A stretch of DNA of 64,000 nucleotides. Source: Strigamia acuminata. Taxonomy: Eukaryota > Arthropoda > Chilopoda > Geophilomorpha > Linotaeniidae. The position numbers were made by a program, and so were the translations under genes. The stretch is from the NCBI GenBank assembly GCA_949358305.1, contig OX442322.1, forward strand, positions 7,130,001 to 7,194,000, given 5' to 3'. The notes below the pieces were generated by a model. That model did not search any database, was not told the origin of the DNA, and saw only the letters and a program-made list of their open reading frames with translations. Below, one piece after another: positions 19,401-29,428 of the stretch (position 1 is the stretch's first letter; every line of letters starts with the position of its first letter).

Positions 19401-21264
19401 CGACGATGAGGAGGTTGATCTTCCTCCTACGATACAAGCTCGTCGTGGTTCGGGCAAAAAGGGAAAGAAGGTCAAAGATCCTTTGTCGCTGCCGCTGGAT
19501 ATGACTAAGTGGAGACGGGTCCAGTCTGTCCGGAAAGCCGGGGCAACGGCTGGGAAAATTGATGTGGTTTATTTCTCGCCCAATGAAGACAAACTTAGAA
19601 GTAGGACTGACGTTGCGCGATGGTGCGACGCAGAGGGTTACCACTACGACCCAGATCTTTTTGACTTCAAAACCTTAGAGGGTGAAGAACCCGAACTCCC
19701 TTTTGCCGGTTTCTGTGCCGTAGAGCCTGATACCTACGAGGAGGCAATGAGGCACACCAACAAACGGGACTGGGAAAAGGCGATGAAAGAAGAGACAGAT
19801 ATCTTCGACGATCGAACTGTCTATAAAGAAATTGATAAGCCCGAAGGAGAGTTGCTTTTGGGATCAAAATGGATTTATAAAATGAAAAGGGACCAGTCGG
19901 GTGCAGTCGCGCGCTACCGGGCTCGCTTGGTAGCACAAGGCTTCAAGCAGAGGCCGGGCATTGACTTTACGGAGGTATTTTCCCCCGTAGTCAATTTCGT
20001 CCTCGTTATAGTGTTTTTCTGTACCTTGGTGATACTGAAAGGTTGGAGAGATGTCCACCTTGACATCAAGGCCGCGTACTTGTACGGGGACCTTGATAAG
20101 GTCCAATTCATGGAGATTCCCAAGGGCTACAGAACAGCCGAAAACCAACATAAGTGTTGGATGCTGTTGAAGTCATTATATGGACTACATCAGAGTGGAC
20201 GGATGTGGTACCAAGCCCTCCACGACCGTCTACTCCAACTGGGATTTGTGCCCTTGTTGGGTCTTAACTGTGTTTATGCGTTAGACAACGACGCAATTCT
20301 TATCTTTTACGTGGACGACATAGTTCTCTTCTCCAAGGATGACTACGTCGAGGAATGCGTTGTTCGATGGATTAGGGAATCCTTTGACACGGTTGATTTG
20401 GGTCCCGTGACCCTCTTGTTAGGCATAGCCTTTGATAGGTCTGGGGGCCAAATTAGGATCCATCAAAGGGCATACATAGAAAAACTTTGTAAGTTGTATG
20501 GGGTCGACTCATGCCTTCGGATTAGAGTACCTGGGACGCCAGGAACGATTATTCAGGGCGTGACGGAAAAGGAGCGGGTTGATTCCACTTTCCCCTATCG
20601 CAACTTAGTGGGAAGTCTCTTGTTCTTGGCGAGCAGGACAAGGCCAGACATCCTGTTCTCGGTCATTGTCCTCTCACAATACAATGAGAAACATTCGACG
20701 CGTCACATTAGTATGTTATTGCAAATTTTGCGATATCTGGCAAATACGTCGGATTATATGATTAATCTTTCCAATTGCCGAAATGATAATCTAACTGTGT
20801 ATACCGACGCGTCGTTTGCCCTCGATGCAGACAAAAGGAGAAGCTTCGGGGGTCACATAGTCTATTTGGGTGGCGTTCCGATCATGTGGAACTGCCATAA
20901 GCAGTCAATGACTGCGTTATCGATCATGGAGAGTGAATTTCTGGCCGTGGTCGATGGCGTAAAGGAGATTATATGGCTAGAGAGGCTTTACGATGCCGAC
21001 ATCATGTTCAGCATCAATCGGAACACCCCATGCGTGTACGCGGACAGTATGCCCGCGATACAATACGCCAAAAACCGAATAGAGAATAGGGCGAATAAAC
21101 ATATCGACGTAAAGCTTCATTTCCTCAGGGACTGGTTTGAGCGCGGAACGTTTGCTATTAAGCATATTCCAGGGGCCCTGAATGTCGCCGATGTGATGAC
21201 CAAATGGTTACCCAAGCCCAGACTTAACACCTTGTGTGAGCATTTATTTGTAAGGCGCAAATAA
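16417..21264 (+). CDS. gag-pol: Element E gag-pol polyprotein (Copia), intact
   Basis: The 1615-residue polyprotein starts at ATG 16417 (MASKHDDYK); the open frame extends 8 codons upstream without an ATG. In order: Copia gag with the YATWSVQVQ block (residues 1-230); zinc knuckle CFTCGGLGHFAREC at 236-249; protease VDTGATDHF (catalytic D330); integrase zinc domain from H572; DDE core D636, D699, E735 with 35-residue D-E spacing; an acidic/proline-rich linker; reverse transcriptase with YVDD at 1298-1301; RNase H from about 1460 with VYTDASF and SIMESEFLAV. All catalytic residues I can check are present and no stop interrupts it. The integrase-before-RT order defines Copia. It is potentially active. 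Confidence 0.95.
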   Translation: MASKHDDYKDIKKLDGTNYATWSVQVQLLLKYNGVWGHVSGSEPPLAATATAKEKREFNAREDKAMSTICMSCAEPQQVIAVACPTAAKVWEALKDAYQPTTRARRARLRREFLNMKLRDNEEMLVFTGRVDRKIVELKDVKIEVTDEFQAFQYLDLLPPQYEAVKQTAYHWSDTEFTAKNVKERLLGEYNRLYEQTNEFGVPPVLADNTTAFYTKGKWKPRGKTPNSPGTSRGTCFTCGGLGHFARECPSPPKQQGTFPASAGSPAQLNRGGTRGKGRGRGGPQRANLTQLDPYTDEPYTLYSAVSEEKPTVPLSLVSHGNYDSQWYVDTGATDHFSFNRNWFSNFKPLSNFSVLQGEGKSKIEGVGNIVLTSLYGQRTRKITLTNVFFAPNFRKNLISLGRTDEAGLCTIVKDGKMSIFKDKIEEPLISAVRTSDRLYKVNCRVEVNSVNTAALTAQQDTAAVLDLIKSSVKDEKFVQPLLTILDFKSALLKSFCKPDMGKSASNLSTQVSEPTKANAPAAINLQKTVNEVQTPPAIVPEANATAKVNKSGDTGIKMRKKEISQSMDTWHSRMGHHNAKGIIKLTESEDVFGINLSNKELSTCDACARAKSTRASFPPIITISTKGVLDLVHMDVWGASQATSLGGANFYFILVDDYSRYMWIITMKTKGEVLGHFKRWLTEVERTTSRKVKCIKTDNGGEFISRNWDDYASKIGLKCIRTNTYSPEMNSVAERANRTIVGGVRALMLENDFPYPLWAELATTIVYLKNRFPHEGLGGKVPYTVFFGKKLSLRHIRCIGSKTFVHIPSQVRKGKLEGRAWAGALIGYAISTRGYRVWDPVRNQVFASKHVRIFEDSYWYEIGKRLQQPIKQPQGGQFKHFGDSSSDTEGDDDDSVAPIPEIVEEVQEALPPPIPPPVEPPVPKEKPPLPTTPKPVFRPELRPLVKQAIQQPAIETVEGDLVGDAGAGDNPVEEIGGAKGDNGDGENYFNVYPDDDEEVDLPPTIQARRGSGKKGKKVKDPLSLPLDMTKWRRVQSVRKAGATAGKIDVVYFSPNEDKLRSRTDVARWCDAEGYHYDPDLFDFKTLEGEEPELPFAGFCAVEPDTYEEAMRHTNKRDWEKAMKEETDIFDDRTVYKEIDKPEGELLLGSKWIYKMKRDQSGAVARYRARLVAQGFKQRPGIDFTEVFSPVVNFVLVIVFFCTLVILKGWRDVHLDIKAAYLYGDLDKVQFMEIPKGYRTAENQHKCWMLLKSLYGLHQSGRMWYQALHDRLLQLGFVPLLGLNCVYALDNDAILIFYVDDIVLFSKDDYVEECVVRWIRESFDTVDLGPVTLLLGIAFDRSGGQIRIHQRAYIEKLCKLYGVDSCLRIRVPGTPGTIIQGVTEKERVDSTFPYRNLVGSLLFLASRTRPDILFSVIVLSQYNEKHSTRHISMLLQILRYLANTSDYMINLSNCRNDNLTVYTDASFALDADKRRSFGGHIVYLGGVPIMWNCHKQSMTALSIMESEFLAVVDGVKEIIWLERLYDADIMFSINRNTPCVYADSMPAIQYAKNRIENRANKHIDVKLHFLRDWFERGTFAIKHIPGALNVADVMTKWLPKPRLNTLCEHLFVRRK

Positions 21265-21270
21265 CCAAAC

Positions 21271-21281
21271 AAAGGGGGATA
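21271..21281 (+). other. Polypurine tract, element E
   Basis: AAAGGGGGATA directly before the 3' LTR. Confidence 0.8.
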
Positions 21282-21758
21282 TATTGAGTTGTGGTGGAAA
21301 TATTGTGTGTTTGGTTGTTTGTCGCCATATTGTATAGTTTGTGAATATTTACATTACACACTTTCCGGATATGTGTAATGAATGTGCTGCTATTTAATGT
21401 CTCGATGTCGCGTTCAATCGATCTCGATTTTTATTAATGCTGGTTCTGTACCGCGGTTGAACGTTTCCATTTAGCAGCATGCGCTGATAACATCGTCTGC
21501 TCAAAAGAGCGAGTCCTGTATTGTTATTATTGCTTAGTTATCGATTATGAATGTCATTGCTTTTATTTTATAATGTAAAGGACAAATCATTGAAATCCAA
21601 CAATGATTTATCCTATTTTTCCGAGTGCAGTTGTTAGCCTCGAAGCGTGTACACTTTTATGTGATATTAAACATGGCGCACGCATGTCGGTGTCGCGCAC
21701 CTGTTTAGACACTCGTCAACTCCTTTCTAACCGATGTTTTGGCCAGGAAATCGCTTTA
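21282..21758 (+). repeat. 3' LTR of element E
   Basis: 477 bp, partner of 14739-15215, followed by ATCTC. Confidence 0.95.
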
Positions 21759-21763
21759 ATCTC

Positions 21764-21986
21764 AACCGTAGATTTTACGAAATCCTGCATAGAGAATCGA
21801 AAGACTAAACATATCGATATCCGATATCACTTCATACGCAAACTCGTCAGACGAGATAACCTCCAAATCGTGCATGTCGGAACGAAGTCTAATTGGGCAG
21901 ATATTTTCACTAAGTCTGTGGATAAAACGGATCTTATCCATTTTTGCAATCGGTTTCTAGTTGATATAAATTTCCTACTAGCTTGA
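21764..21986 (+). CDS. pol: Element B pol, C-terminal end
   Basis: This continues B after E. It encodes the end of Copia RNase H: DFTKS, ENRKTKHIDIRYHF, HVGTKSNWADIFTKSVDK, and stops at TGA 21984-21986. The same ending occurs in F (41430-41641) and I (43589-43813). It is intact and in frame with the part before E once one copy of ATCTC is removed. Confidence 0.88.
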
Positions 21987-21990
21987 TTAT

Positions 21991-22004
21991 ACGAGGGGGC
22001 CGAT
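21991..22004 (+). other. Polypurine tract, element B
   Basis: GAGGGGGCCGAT just before the LTR, identical in F and I. Confidence 0.8.
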
Positions 22005-22332
22005 TGTTAAGATATAACATGTATTGGTAATAGCTTTATACGTCGTATTATCAAGCGACATCTTGTTCTGTATTCTATTAATTGTTTACACGTATTTGCG
22101 CTTAGCTTTTCGAGTATTATTAATGCTTTGTTTACATGTGTATCTTTTACTTTATGCCACTAGGTGGCTCTCTGTATGTAACTGATGAATCATATGTTAT
22201 AGTTCATTAAACTCTCACTTGATGTGATGTTTCACACCTGTAAACACCTGACTTGTTCTCTGCTGCTTTTGGAGTTTTTCCAAACCACTGACACTATACA
22301 TTATCCACACAATTTAGGATCACTATTTAACA
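22005..22332 (+). repeat. 3' LTR of element B
   Basis: 328 bp, TGTTAA...TTAACA. Related to the 329-bp LTR of element I. The next base belongs to the leader of element H. Confidence 0.85.
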
Positions 22333-22784
22333 TGATTCTACATTTAATTTCGATCGTAATTCCGCGGTCTCGCGAATTTTGTGTCAAATTTTTCTTTTAT
22401 TTTCAGTTTTCGACGATTTGCGATTCGACAACGTCGAAACGACCATTTTCACCGAGAAACGAGACAATTCTCGCTGTGTCATACCCCAGTGTATGCACAG
22501 TACCGCCGATCTTGATCTATTTACGTCGATTTTTGCACTTTTCTTGCGAAAAGCCTCATTTTATGAGAAGAATTTGGATTTTCGAATCCAAAATGCGCTT
22601 TTTGTCCGGTTTTTTCGAGAAAAACCGCGCCGTGCCTTCATTTGCACGAGGACTGCAACCGCAGTTGATTCACCTATTTCTCCTACTTTCGCAATTACCT
22701 TTGTTAATATTAAGAGGGGATTTTGGTGGGTCATTTAGTATCCTTGGCGCCCTCCGCTCGATTCCGAGCACCGCATCATTGTAT
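22333..22784 (+). other. Element H leader, first part
   Basis: Similar to the leaders of K and D (minus). It carries a pyrimidine tract ending in TTTTATTTTCAG (about 22394-22406), like an intron acceptor. Open frames here are not supported as genes. It is cut by the A-family solo LTR; GTAT (22781-22784) is repeated at 31752-31755. Confidence 0.7.
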
Positions 22785-22806
22785 TATGACGGTTTATAGG
22801 TGCTAT

Positions 22807-23416
22807 TGTGGGCGAGTGGAGCGCAAAACGGTGCGAATAACACCGGTGGAAGCGTGTATTTAGCACGGAAGGCGCCGTCTCGACCCGAGACGAACGTAAC
22901 ACGGACGTTTTGCCGTGAAAAACAAGTGCGCGTGGCCTAATGCCACTTATCTGCGCAAAAAATTATAGAACAAGCACTTATAAACGTGCTAGGTTAACTG
23001 GCAATGAGTTAAAACAATAAAATATAATGTTTAATCGAAATAATGCTTACAAATAATGTTCCTATTCATTTGAAATGGTTGGAAAACATCCTCGCACCTG
23101 TGTGCGGCCATCTTGGGTGAGAATAACAAACGATAACACCATCTGGTGTTAGAATTGGGCAATATAAAAAGAAAAATATTACAAGATCCATGATGCCACA
23201 TGCATTTGATGGAAAACTAACAGCAAGGTGCTTAATGCACTTAAATATAACACAATCACGTACAATTGTACGGAATACAACTTGGAACATATCCAAAACA
23301 AGAAATACATTGAAAAGAGTCAATAAAGTGTAAATAACATAATGAATACTGAATAATCATTGATAACATCAATTCAAATAATAATTTGTGATCCGTACCG
23401 AATCATATGACCAACA
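22807..23416 (-). repeat. 3' LTR of element D
   Basis: 610 bp; minus strand runs TGTTGG...CCCACA. It has 8 bases near 22886 that the 5' LTR lacks. Preceded on the minus strand by a GGGGGGATT polypurine tract (23417-23428). Confidence 0.92.
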
Positions 23417-23428
23417 AATCCCCCCATG
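23417..23428 (-). other. Polypurine tract, element D
   Basis: CATGGGGGGATT on the minus strand abuts the 3' LTR. Confidence 0.75.
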
Positions 23429-23629
23429 ATTCGATACTGATTTGGGAAACTGGATAAACAACTGAAAAAGTAACACGAGAATTATGGTGTACCGATGTGT
23501 GAAAACCAAAAATAATAAATCGAATCATCGTGCCGGGTACTGTAACACAATCACAATAAAGCCCGAAAATTCCCACAGAACACGACGATCCTCGAAGTCG
23601 GTAGAATAACTTAAGAATGTCTTAGTCGG

Positions 23630-24955
23630 TTAAAGTTGAAAAATCCCTCCAATCAGTTTGTTAAGACGGTCGGACGACAGCCATTTGGTAAAAATGTCTG
23701 CAATGTTGACGTCGCCGGGAATTTTTCGAAGTTGAAATCGCTTGGCCACATACCACTCCCTCAACCAATGGTACCTCACGCGAATGTGCTTAGTCTTGCT
23801 ATTCTCGACATCGTTCGACGTGAATTGAATCGATGCGAGAGCGTCGGAGTATACGATTGGCGATGATAAACGATTAAGAAATGGGAGTTGATGGAATACA
23901 TGATCGAGCCAGTATAGTTCTTTCACGCATTCCACGAGGGCGATGAATTCAGCCTCCATCGTGGAACACGCTACTGACGATTGCTTTTTACAGCTCCATC
24001 CGATGGGTATGTTGCCAATAAAGGTAATGAAACCGCCGAAACTCAGAGATGTTGCGGTGTCGGAGGCCCACGAAGCGTCGGTACATGCCCAAAGTTGGCT
24101 CGAGTTGCATCCGGAAAGTTCGATCATGTAGTCGGCCGTATTTGCTACGTATCTCAAAACTTGAAGTAATGCCCGAATATGTGATTCATCGTAGCAGTTA
24201 TTGTATTGGGACAAAGCGATGATCGAATATAAAATGTCCGGACGTGTTCTCGAAGCCAAAAAGAGCAATGATCCGATTAGCGAGCGGTATGGAAAATCTG
24301 GTAAATTTTCCTTCGATCCTTTAACGAGCGTTGTTCCTACTGTGACCGGAACTTTGATCATCCGATCCGGTGTGATATCGAACTTCTTGAGAATTTTTGC
24401 AATGTATGCACGCTGTGAAATGAAAGTCCGGCCCGCGGATCTAATGAATTCTACGCCGAGCAACTTTGAAATGGGTCCGAGATTAACAATTTGAAATTTC
24501 GTTGAGATCAATTGAATAAGGTGCGTTAAGACGTTGTCGGTTGCGTAGAATAAAACTATATCGTCCACGTAGACTAGCATAATAGCCGATTTCCCGAATA
24601 CGTAAACGCAGTTGCACGCCGGTAATTTGCGGAAACCGAGTGCACGAAGAGTCTCATCAAGCTTTTCATACCATTGTCGGCCTGATTGGTGAAGGCCGTA
24701 CAATGACTTGATCAATAACCAGACGTTGTTCGGGTTCGAGCAAGTAGCGCCGGCTGGAATTCGCATGTAGACGCGATGTTCGAGGTCCCCGTATAAGTAT
24801 GCGCACTTTACATCCAAGTGCCCATCCTTCCATCCGAGTAGAGAGACGAGGAGACAAAAGAAGAATCGAATCAATACAAAATTAACGACGGGACTGAAGA
24901 CTTCATCGTAGTCCACGCCAAGCGTCTGGCGAAAGCCTTGTGCGACAAGTCGGGC
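23630..24955 (-). CDS. pol: Element D pol, reverse transcriptase and RNase H (third block)
   Basis: About 440 codons in the same frame as the blocks before it, following TGA 24958-24956. It starts ARLVAQGF, the entry block of Copia reverse transcriptase, then DYDEVFSPVVNF, HLDVKCAYLYGDL, LYGLHQSGRQWYEKL, the catalytic VYVDDIVLF, and SRTRPDILYS. RNase H follows with ACTDASWASD and STMEAEFIAL, ending ADIFTKWL and a normal stop. By comparison with the RYRARLVAQGF block of element E, the preceding TGA replaces an arginine, probably CGA to TGA. The block itself is unbroken. Confidence 0.85.
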   Translation of the reverse strand, partial: ARLVAQGFRQTLGVDYDEVFSPVVNFVLIRFFFCLLVSLLGWKDGHLDVKCAYLYGDLEHRVYMRIPAGATCSNPNNVWLLIKSLYGLHQSGRQWYEKLDETLRALGFRKLPACNCVYVFGKSAIMLVYVDDIVLFYATDNVLTHLIQLISTKFQIVNLGPISKLLGVEFIRSAGRTFISQRAYIAKILKKFDITPDRMIKVPVTVGTTLVKGSKENLPDFPYRSLIGSLLFLASRTRPDILYSIIALSQYNNCYDESHIRALLQVLRYVANTADYMIELSGCNSSQLWACTDASWASDTATSLSFGGFITFIGNIPIGWSCKKQSSVACSTMEAEFIALVECVKELYWLDHVFHQLPFLNRLSSPIVYSDALASIQFTSNDVENSKTKHIRVRYHWLREWYVAKRFQLRKIPGDVNIADIFTKWLSSDRLNKLIGGIFQL

Positions 24956-24958
24956 TCA

Positions 24959-27097
24959 ATAACGAGAAATCTTCCCGGTGGTGTCGGTCTTTAGCTTGAA
25001 TATCCATTTGCATCCGAGAATCGTAGTGTCGGGCGGTCGTGGAACTTCCTGATAAACCTCACGTTCTTTAAACGTTCCCAACTCTTCGTCTATGGCTTCA
25101 CGCCATTTCGGTGCATCGTGGAATTTTGGAATTTCGGCGAAAGATGCGGGTTCCGTTCGACAGAGATGAGCCACATGTCTGGCAGGGATCGTAGGCGTAG
25201 TATATTCAATACTGCCAAAGAAAAAGAGTTTTGGATTATATTCGAGATGATTAAATTGACAATATTTCTCGATGTCCCCGCGTGAACGTAGTCGCACATC
25301 CGGTTCCGGGAAATAATATACATCGGTGTCAATCTTTCCGGGTCTCTGATCCTTGCGGAGATGTTCTTCACGTCTCCAACGTGCGCAATGCGAATCTCCC
25401 CCGACATATCTCCATATGTGAGCGGTCCTGTGTGCAGATGTAGGTGCTACTTCAGTCCCTTCAGTTCCTTGGAGGGGAGCTGGGGACATAGGGGCAGCAT
25501 CGAAGACCGGTATCGTATGTTGGAGAACGGAGGTACCCGCTCTTCTTCGTGTCGTCACGAATCTGCGTGGAGAACCAGGTTGAGACACTGGGGGTGATGT
25601 TTGAGGTGAAGTTTGTGGTGACATGTGAGGAGAAGTGTAGTTAGACATTGGCACGAGAGAAACTTCATCGATATCATCAATGTCCCGATCCGTGTCATCA
25701 CCTAGATTGCTGTCGGAACTCGGCAATCTCAAAGCACACGCTTCTTGAAATTGACGTTCCGGTGTCTGGAATTGTGCAGATGCAGCCGAACTCGAACTCT
25801 CTTCTAAAGGAGGCATGTCAGATTCTTCATCTGACGACGAGCTGCCATCTTCCGAATCTGCTGTTTTCGACCAGCGGACATATGTGACGTTATCGTCGAA
25901 ATTGACATGGGGTCCAGATTGGTTAGGCGGACGTTGGGGCGACTCAAAAGGTGTTCGGTTCCCGTTGCGCAATGATTTGCGGTAAGTAATTCGTTCGTCG
26001 ATCTTTACGTGTATGGATTCGACGACTTTATTATCAACGGGATTCCAAATACGATAACCACGAGTACCAGTGGCGTATCTGACCAAATATCCCTCCCATG
26101 CACGTGCTTCGAACTTATTCCTGCCCGGTGCAGTGTAATGCACCCAGCATTTGGATCCGAGTTTACGAAGGTGACGAAGAGACAATGCACGTTGACGCCA
26201 AAGAATATACGGTACTTCGTTCTTAAGACGGGAATGAGGCGATCGATTTTTGAGATATGCGAAAGTCACTGCGAATTCGGCCCAAAGTTCATCCGGAAGG
26301 CGGGTTTCCTCAAGAGTTGCACGAACATTATCGATCATCGTGCGGTTAATTCGCTCTGCCGTTCCGTTCATCTGAGGGCTCGATGGATTAGTCCGTTGAC
26401 CTTCAATTCCCTTATCTTTGAGGTATCGGAGGAACTCGTTTGACATAAATTCCCCCCCTCGGTCGGAACGAATAGCTTTGATGCGTGTGCCGGCGACGTT
26501 TTCAATCCGAGCGACAAAGTCTTTAAACACACCGAAAACCTGTGACTTTTGGGCCATCGGGATGATCCAAGAATAGCGGGTTGCATCATCGATAACAGTA
26601 AGAACGTAGCGTGCACCGCCAAAAGAAGTCATAGGCGCCGGTCCCCACACGTCCATATGGAGCAGATCCAACGCCGTTGTTGAAACAGGATGTGGATCGG
26701 GTTTATGAGACGCACGAATAGATTTGGCGATACGGCAATGGTTGCAAGCCAACTCTTTGGAGACTTCTCCGGATTCGACGCCATAAACTTGTTCGTTGGC
26801 AGCCAGAAGGCGCATCGCAGCCGTGTGTAAATGTCCAAGACGGCTATGCCATATGCCCGTCGCATCCTGCTTGGACGTAGGAGCGGCCACCTTCTTCAGA
26901 TTTGACGGCGAAGAGGTGTTCGGAGGGGAAGTCGAGGAGATTGACTTGAGGGCATTGGTATAGGACTGGAGAGGAGGAACGGCTGCGGGAGGAAGTGATG
27001 TAGAAGGAGGTAAAGGAGGTGAAGTCGACTGCGGTGCAGGAATGGCATCAGGAATGGGCGGAATTGGGGTCGGCGGAGGTGAGTTCGCAACGTCGAA
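24959..27097 (-). CDS. pol: Element D pol, integrase and linker (second block)
   Basis: In frame between TGA 27100-27098 and TGA 24958-24956. A proline-rich lead-in is followed by the integrase zinc domain (WHSRLGHLH...CNHCRIAKS), the DDE core (LLHMDVWGP, SDRGGEFM, NGTAERINR) and the AWEGYLVRYATGTRGYRIWNP domain typical of Copia integrase C-termini. A Ser/Pro/acidic linker (25450-25900) comes next, then the start of reverse transcriptase with LGCKWIFKLK. The same layout is seen in H and E. Apart from the flanking stops I see no damage. Confidence 0.85.
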
Positions 27098-27100
27098 TCA

Positions 27101-28558
27101 AAAATCCGTAATGTGTCGAGGTTGAGACTTCTTCTTCGACTTTGGGATTTTGACAAAATCTTCCTCGACGGTAACCATTGTTCGTACCGGAGGGGTTTGT
27201 GAGGAAGTCGGCGGCGGAACAGTCGAAACAGTCGTAGAAATCGTCGCAGAAGAACATAAGCCATCGACATAGTAAAGTCCACCCTTTTCCTTAGCACGTA
27301 GCACCGGATAATGAGCGTCTGTCTGATATATGTTGACTTCTCCTTTAAAAATATGAATATGATGTTCGTTTTTATCGATCTTCGAAACGGAGATAAGGTT
27401 GGCCTCGAAGTTTGGAGCAAAAAGGACATCTCGAGGGTTAACGATGCACTCGCATCCATCGATGAGCGTTTGAATGCGAACCGTGCCTTTGCCGGTGACC
27501 TGAGAATGGCCCTGTCCGAGTTCGATGTCGAAAGGCACAACTGTCACAAAGTCGACAAACCACGACTGCACGTGTGAAACGTGGTCGGTTGCCCCGCAGT
27601 CTACAATCCATTCGTGGCCTTGCATGAAATGCACCGTCGGAGATTGAACCAGATGCGGAGGGGCGTTCACGAAAAAGTTCGATTCTCTTCGGACTTGAGA
27701 ATTGCCTCGTGGTTTACCGTCTGCCGGTTTCGAAGCGGTGTTCTTGTTGCGGCGTCGGCTCTTACTTCGCGACGGACGTTGCAGAGATACAGCCGGAAGT
27801 GGTTGGCGATTGTCCTGTCGCGGTTTAGGGCACTTATTAGCGTAGTGTCCTTTTTCGCCGCAATTAAAGCATGTCACGGATTCAATTGGACGGGGTGTTC
27901 GGTTTCGATTACGACCACGGTCCGATGCGTAGGCAGATGAGTTACCGGAAGTATCACGTGAAGAATATGTCTTAAGACGCATATACTCCGAAAGGAGTTG
28001 ATCCGAGACGATGTTAGGTTTGAATTTGTCGTCATCCCAGTGGTAAATGGCGAAGGAAACTTGAGAATATTCGGGAGGTAACATGTCCAAATATTGATAA
28101 GCTTGGTGGTCGGGTGAAACTATTTCTCCGATGTCGGTGAGTTTGCGGACGTGGTAGTCCACCCGGCCAAGGAAATCAGCCATTTCTTCGTTTTTGTCGA
28201 TACGAAGATTGAGGAATTCTCGTCGAAGAGCGGCTTTGCGCGCGCGGGAACTGGGCGCGTAGATTTTGGCTAATGCGTCCCAGCCTTCCTTCGGGGTCTT
28301 GACAGAATCGAGGGCTGATTTCTTCGCTTCACTTAAATGAATGTAAAGCAGACCCAAAGCTTTATCCTTTTTTCTTTGAAATTTGAGTTTCTCCTTTTCG
28401 GTGGCCGTAGCAAGAAAGTCTTTTTCATTTTCTCCGGTGATGTGGTGCCAAAGCCCCTCAGCTTTGAGGAGCATTCGCATCGATCGCGACCACATCTCGT
28501 AGTTGCCGATGGCGAGTATCGGTACGTGACCACCGGAAGTATTCGAGCCTTTCTGCAT
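27101..28558 (-). CDS. gag-pol: Element D gag and protease (first block)
   Basis: 486 residues from ATG 28558 (MQKGSNTSGG). Copia gag with NYEMWSRSMRMLL near the start, zinc knuckle CFNCGEKGHYANKC (about 27830-27870), a basic RSKSRRRNK segment, and the protease with DCGATDHVSH (about 27580-27610). Cys replaces the usual Thr or Ser after the catalytic Asp, as in some Copia proteases. The block ends ITDF before TGA 27100-27098. H has ITDLR at the same place, so the stop again aligns with arginine (CGA to TGA). Frame and length are otherwise complete. Confidence 0.85.
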
Positions 28559-29415
28559 CGTGATGAAGACGAAGACACAAATGCGGAGATAAACTAGTGT
28601 TGGGAGTGGCGATGTCGGCGATAAACGATAAATCGAAGCACGAAAACCGACGAAATAGCACTAAAACGGCGCACAAAACACGGATTCCGTAGCACAAACA
28701 CGACACGGCACTGTTCCCACGTGGATCGAAGCGGAATACCAAAAATGGGCGACAACTTCTGAAGTTGTCAAATAACCTCCGGTTGCCAGTCTGAGAGGGT
28801 CCGTTCGACTGCCTGGAGCCGCGGGAAACCTCACTTGTACCACGACAAGCACAACCGGAGAATACAACGGCGCTTACTCGGATTCGAGTGAAGGGCGCCG
28901 AGGATACTAAGTGTCCCACACCAAAATCCCCCTTAAAAACTAACAAAGGTAATACGACTACTGAAAGGGAAGTATTGATTAATTCGGTGCGGTGAAAAAC
29001 CGATTGATGTGCGATTATTTGGCCAAATCGCATTTAATCGCCGAAAAAACGATAAATCGTCGAAAATCGATATAAATCGTCGATACTGCCGTGCACCGGG
29101 GCACTAAGCAGCGGGAATCGCCCGTTTCTAGTGGTAAACGTCGCGAAGACGTTGTCGTACGAAGGAAAACGGCGAAAACCTGAAAAAATATGAAATTTGC
29201 CGGAAAATTCGCGTAGCCCGCGGAATTTTCGGCAAAATTAAGGAATGAGGCGTCGTAAGAATGTCGAATCAACGTCGCTAAGACGTTGGCAAGACGAAAA
29301 TCGGTGGAAAATAGTGACGAAAATCTGAAAATAGATAAATGCTGCAAAAATTCGCGATAAACGCGAAAATTTTGCAGTAAATTAACGAAAATTGCACACT
29401 GGATCGTCTCCAGCG
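28559..29415 (-). other. Element D leader
   Basis: Non-coding. It contains two degenerate GC-containing units, each followed by a pyrimidine tract and CAG (near 29320-29335 and 29170-29190 on the minus strand), shared in style with the H and K leaders. Confidence 0.6.
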
Positions 29416-29426
29416 CTCTGCTACCA
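29416..29426 (-). other. Primer binding site, element D (initiator tRNA-Met, 11 nt)
   Basis: TGGTAGCAGAG, two bases after the LTR. It matches initiator tRNA-Met for 11 bases, then departs from the E and K sites. Confidence 0.7.
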
Positions 29427-29428
29427 CT

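Larger units (their letters stand above)
14739..21758 (+). mobile_element. Element E: intact Ty1/Copia with non-canonical LTR ends
   Basis: The 7020-bp element is flanked by the 5-bp duplication ATCTC (14734-14738 and 21759-21763). Its 477-bp LTRs read as identical, so it inserted very recently. It has a perfect 18-nt initiator tRNA-Met primer site, a 1.2-kb leader, one uninterrupted 1615-codon gag-pol and a polypurine tract. The LTRs run TATTG...CTTTA instead of TG...CA. It lies in the RNase H part of element B. Confidence 0.95.
4880..22332 (+). mobile_element. Element B: Ty1/Copia, split by A, C and E
   Basis: B survives in three coding blocks, 4880-5446, 14458-14738 and 21764-21986, followed by a polypurine tract and its 3' LTR (22005-22332). 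Removing C (TSD ATAT) and E (TSD ATCTC) rejoins the reading frame exactly, with no stop in the visible part. Its 5' half lies left of the window beyond A. B is related to F and I (about the same LTR length and the same GAGGGGGCCGAT polypurine tract). B sits in the leader of Copia element H, which continues at 22333. Confidence 0.88.
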
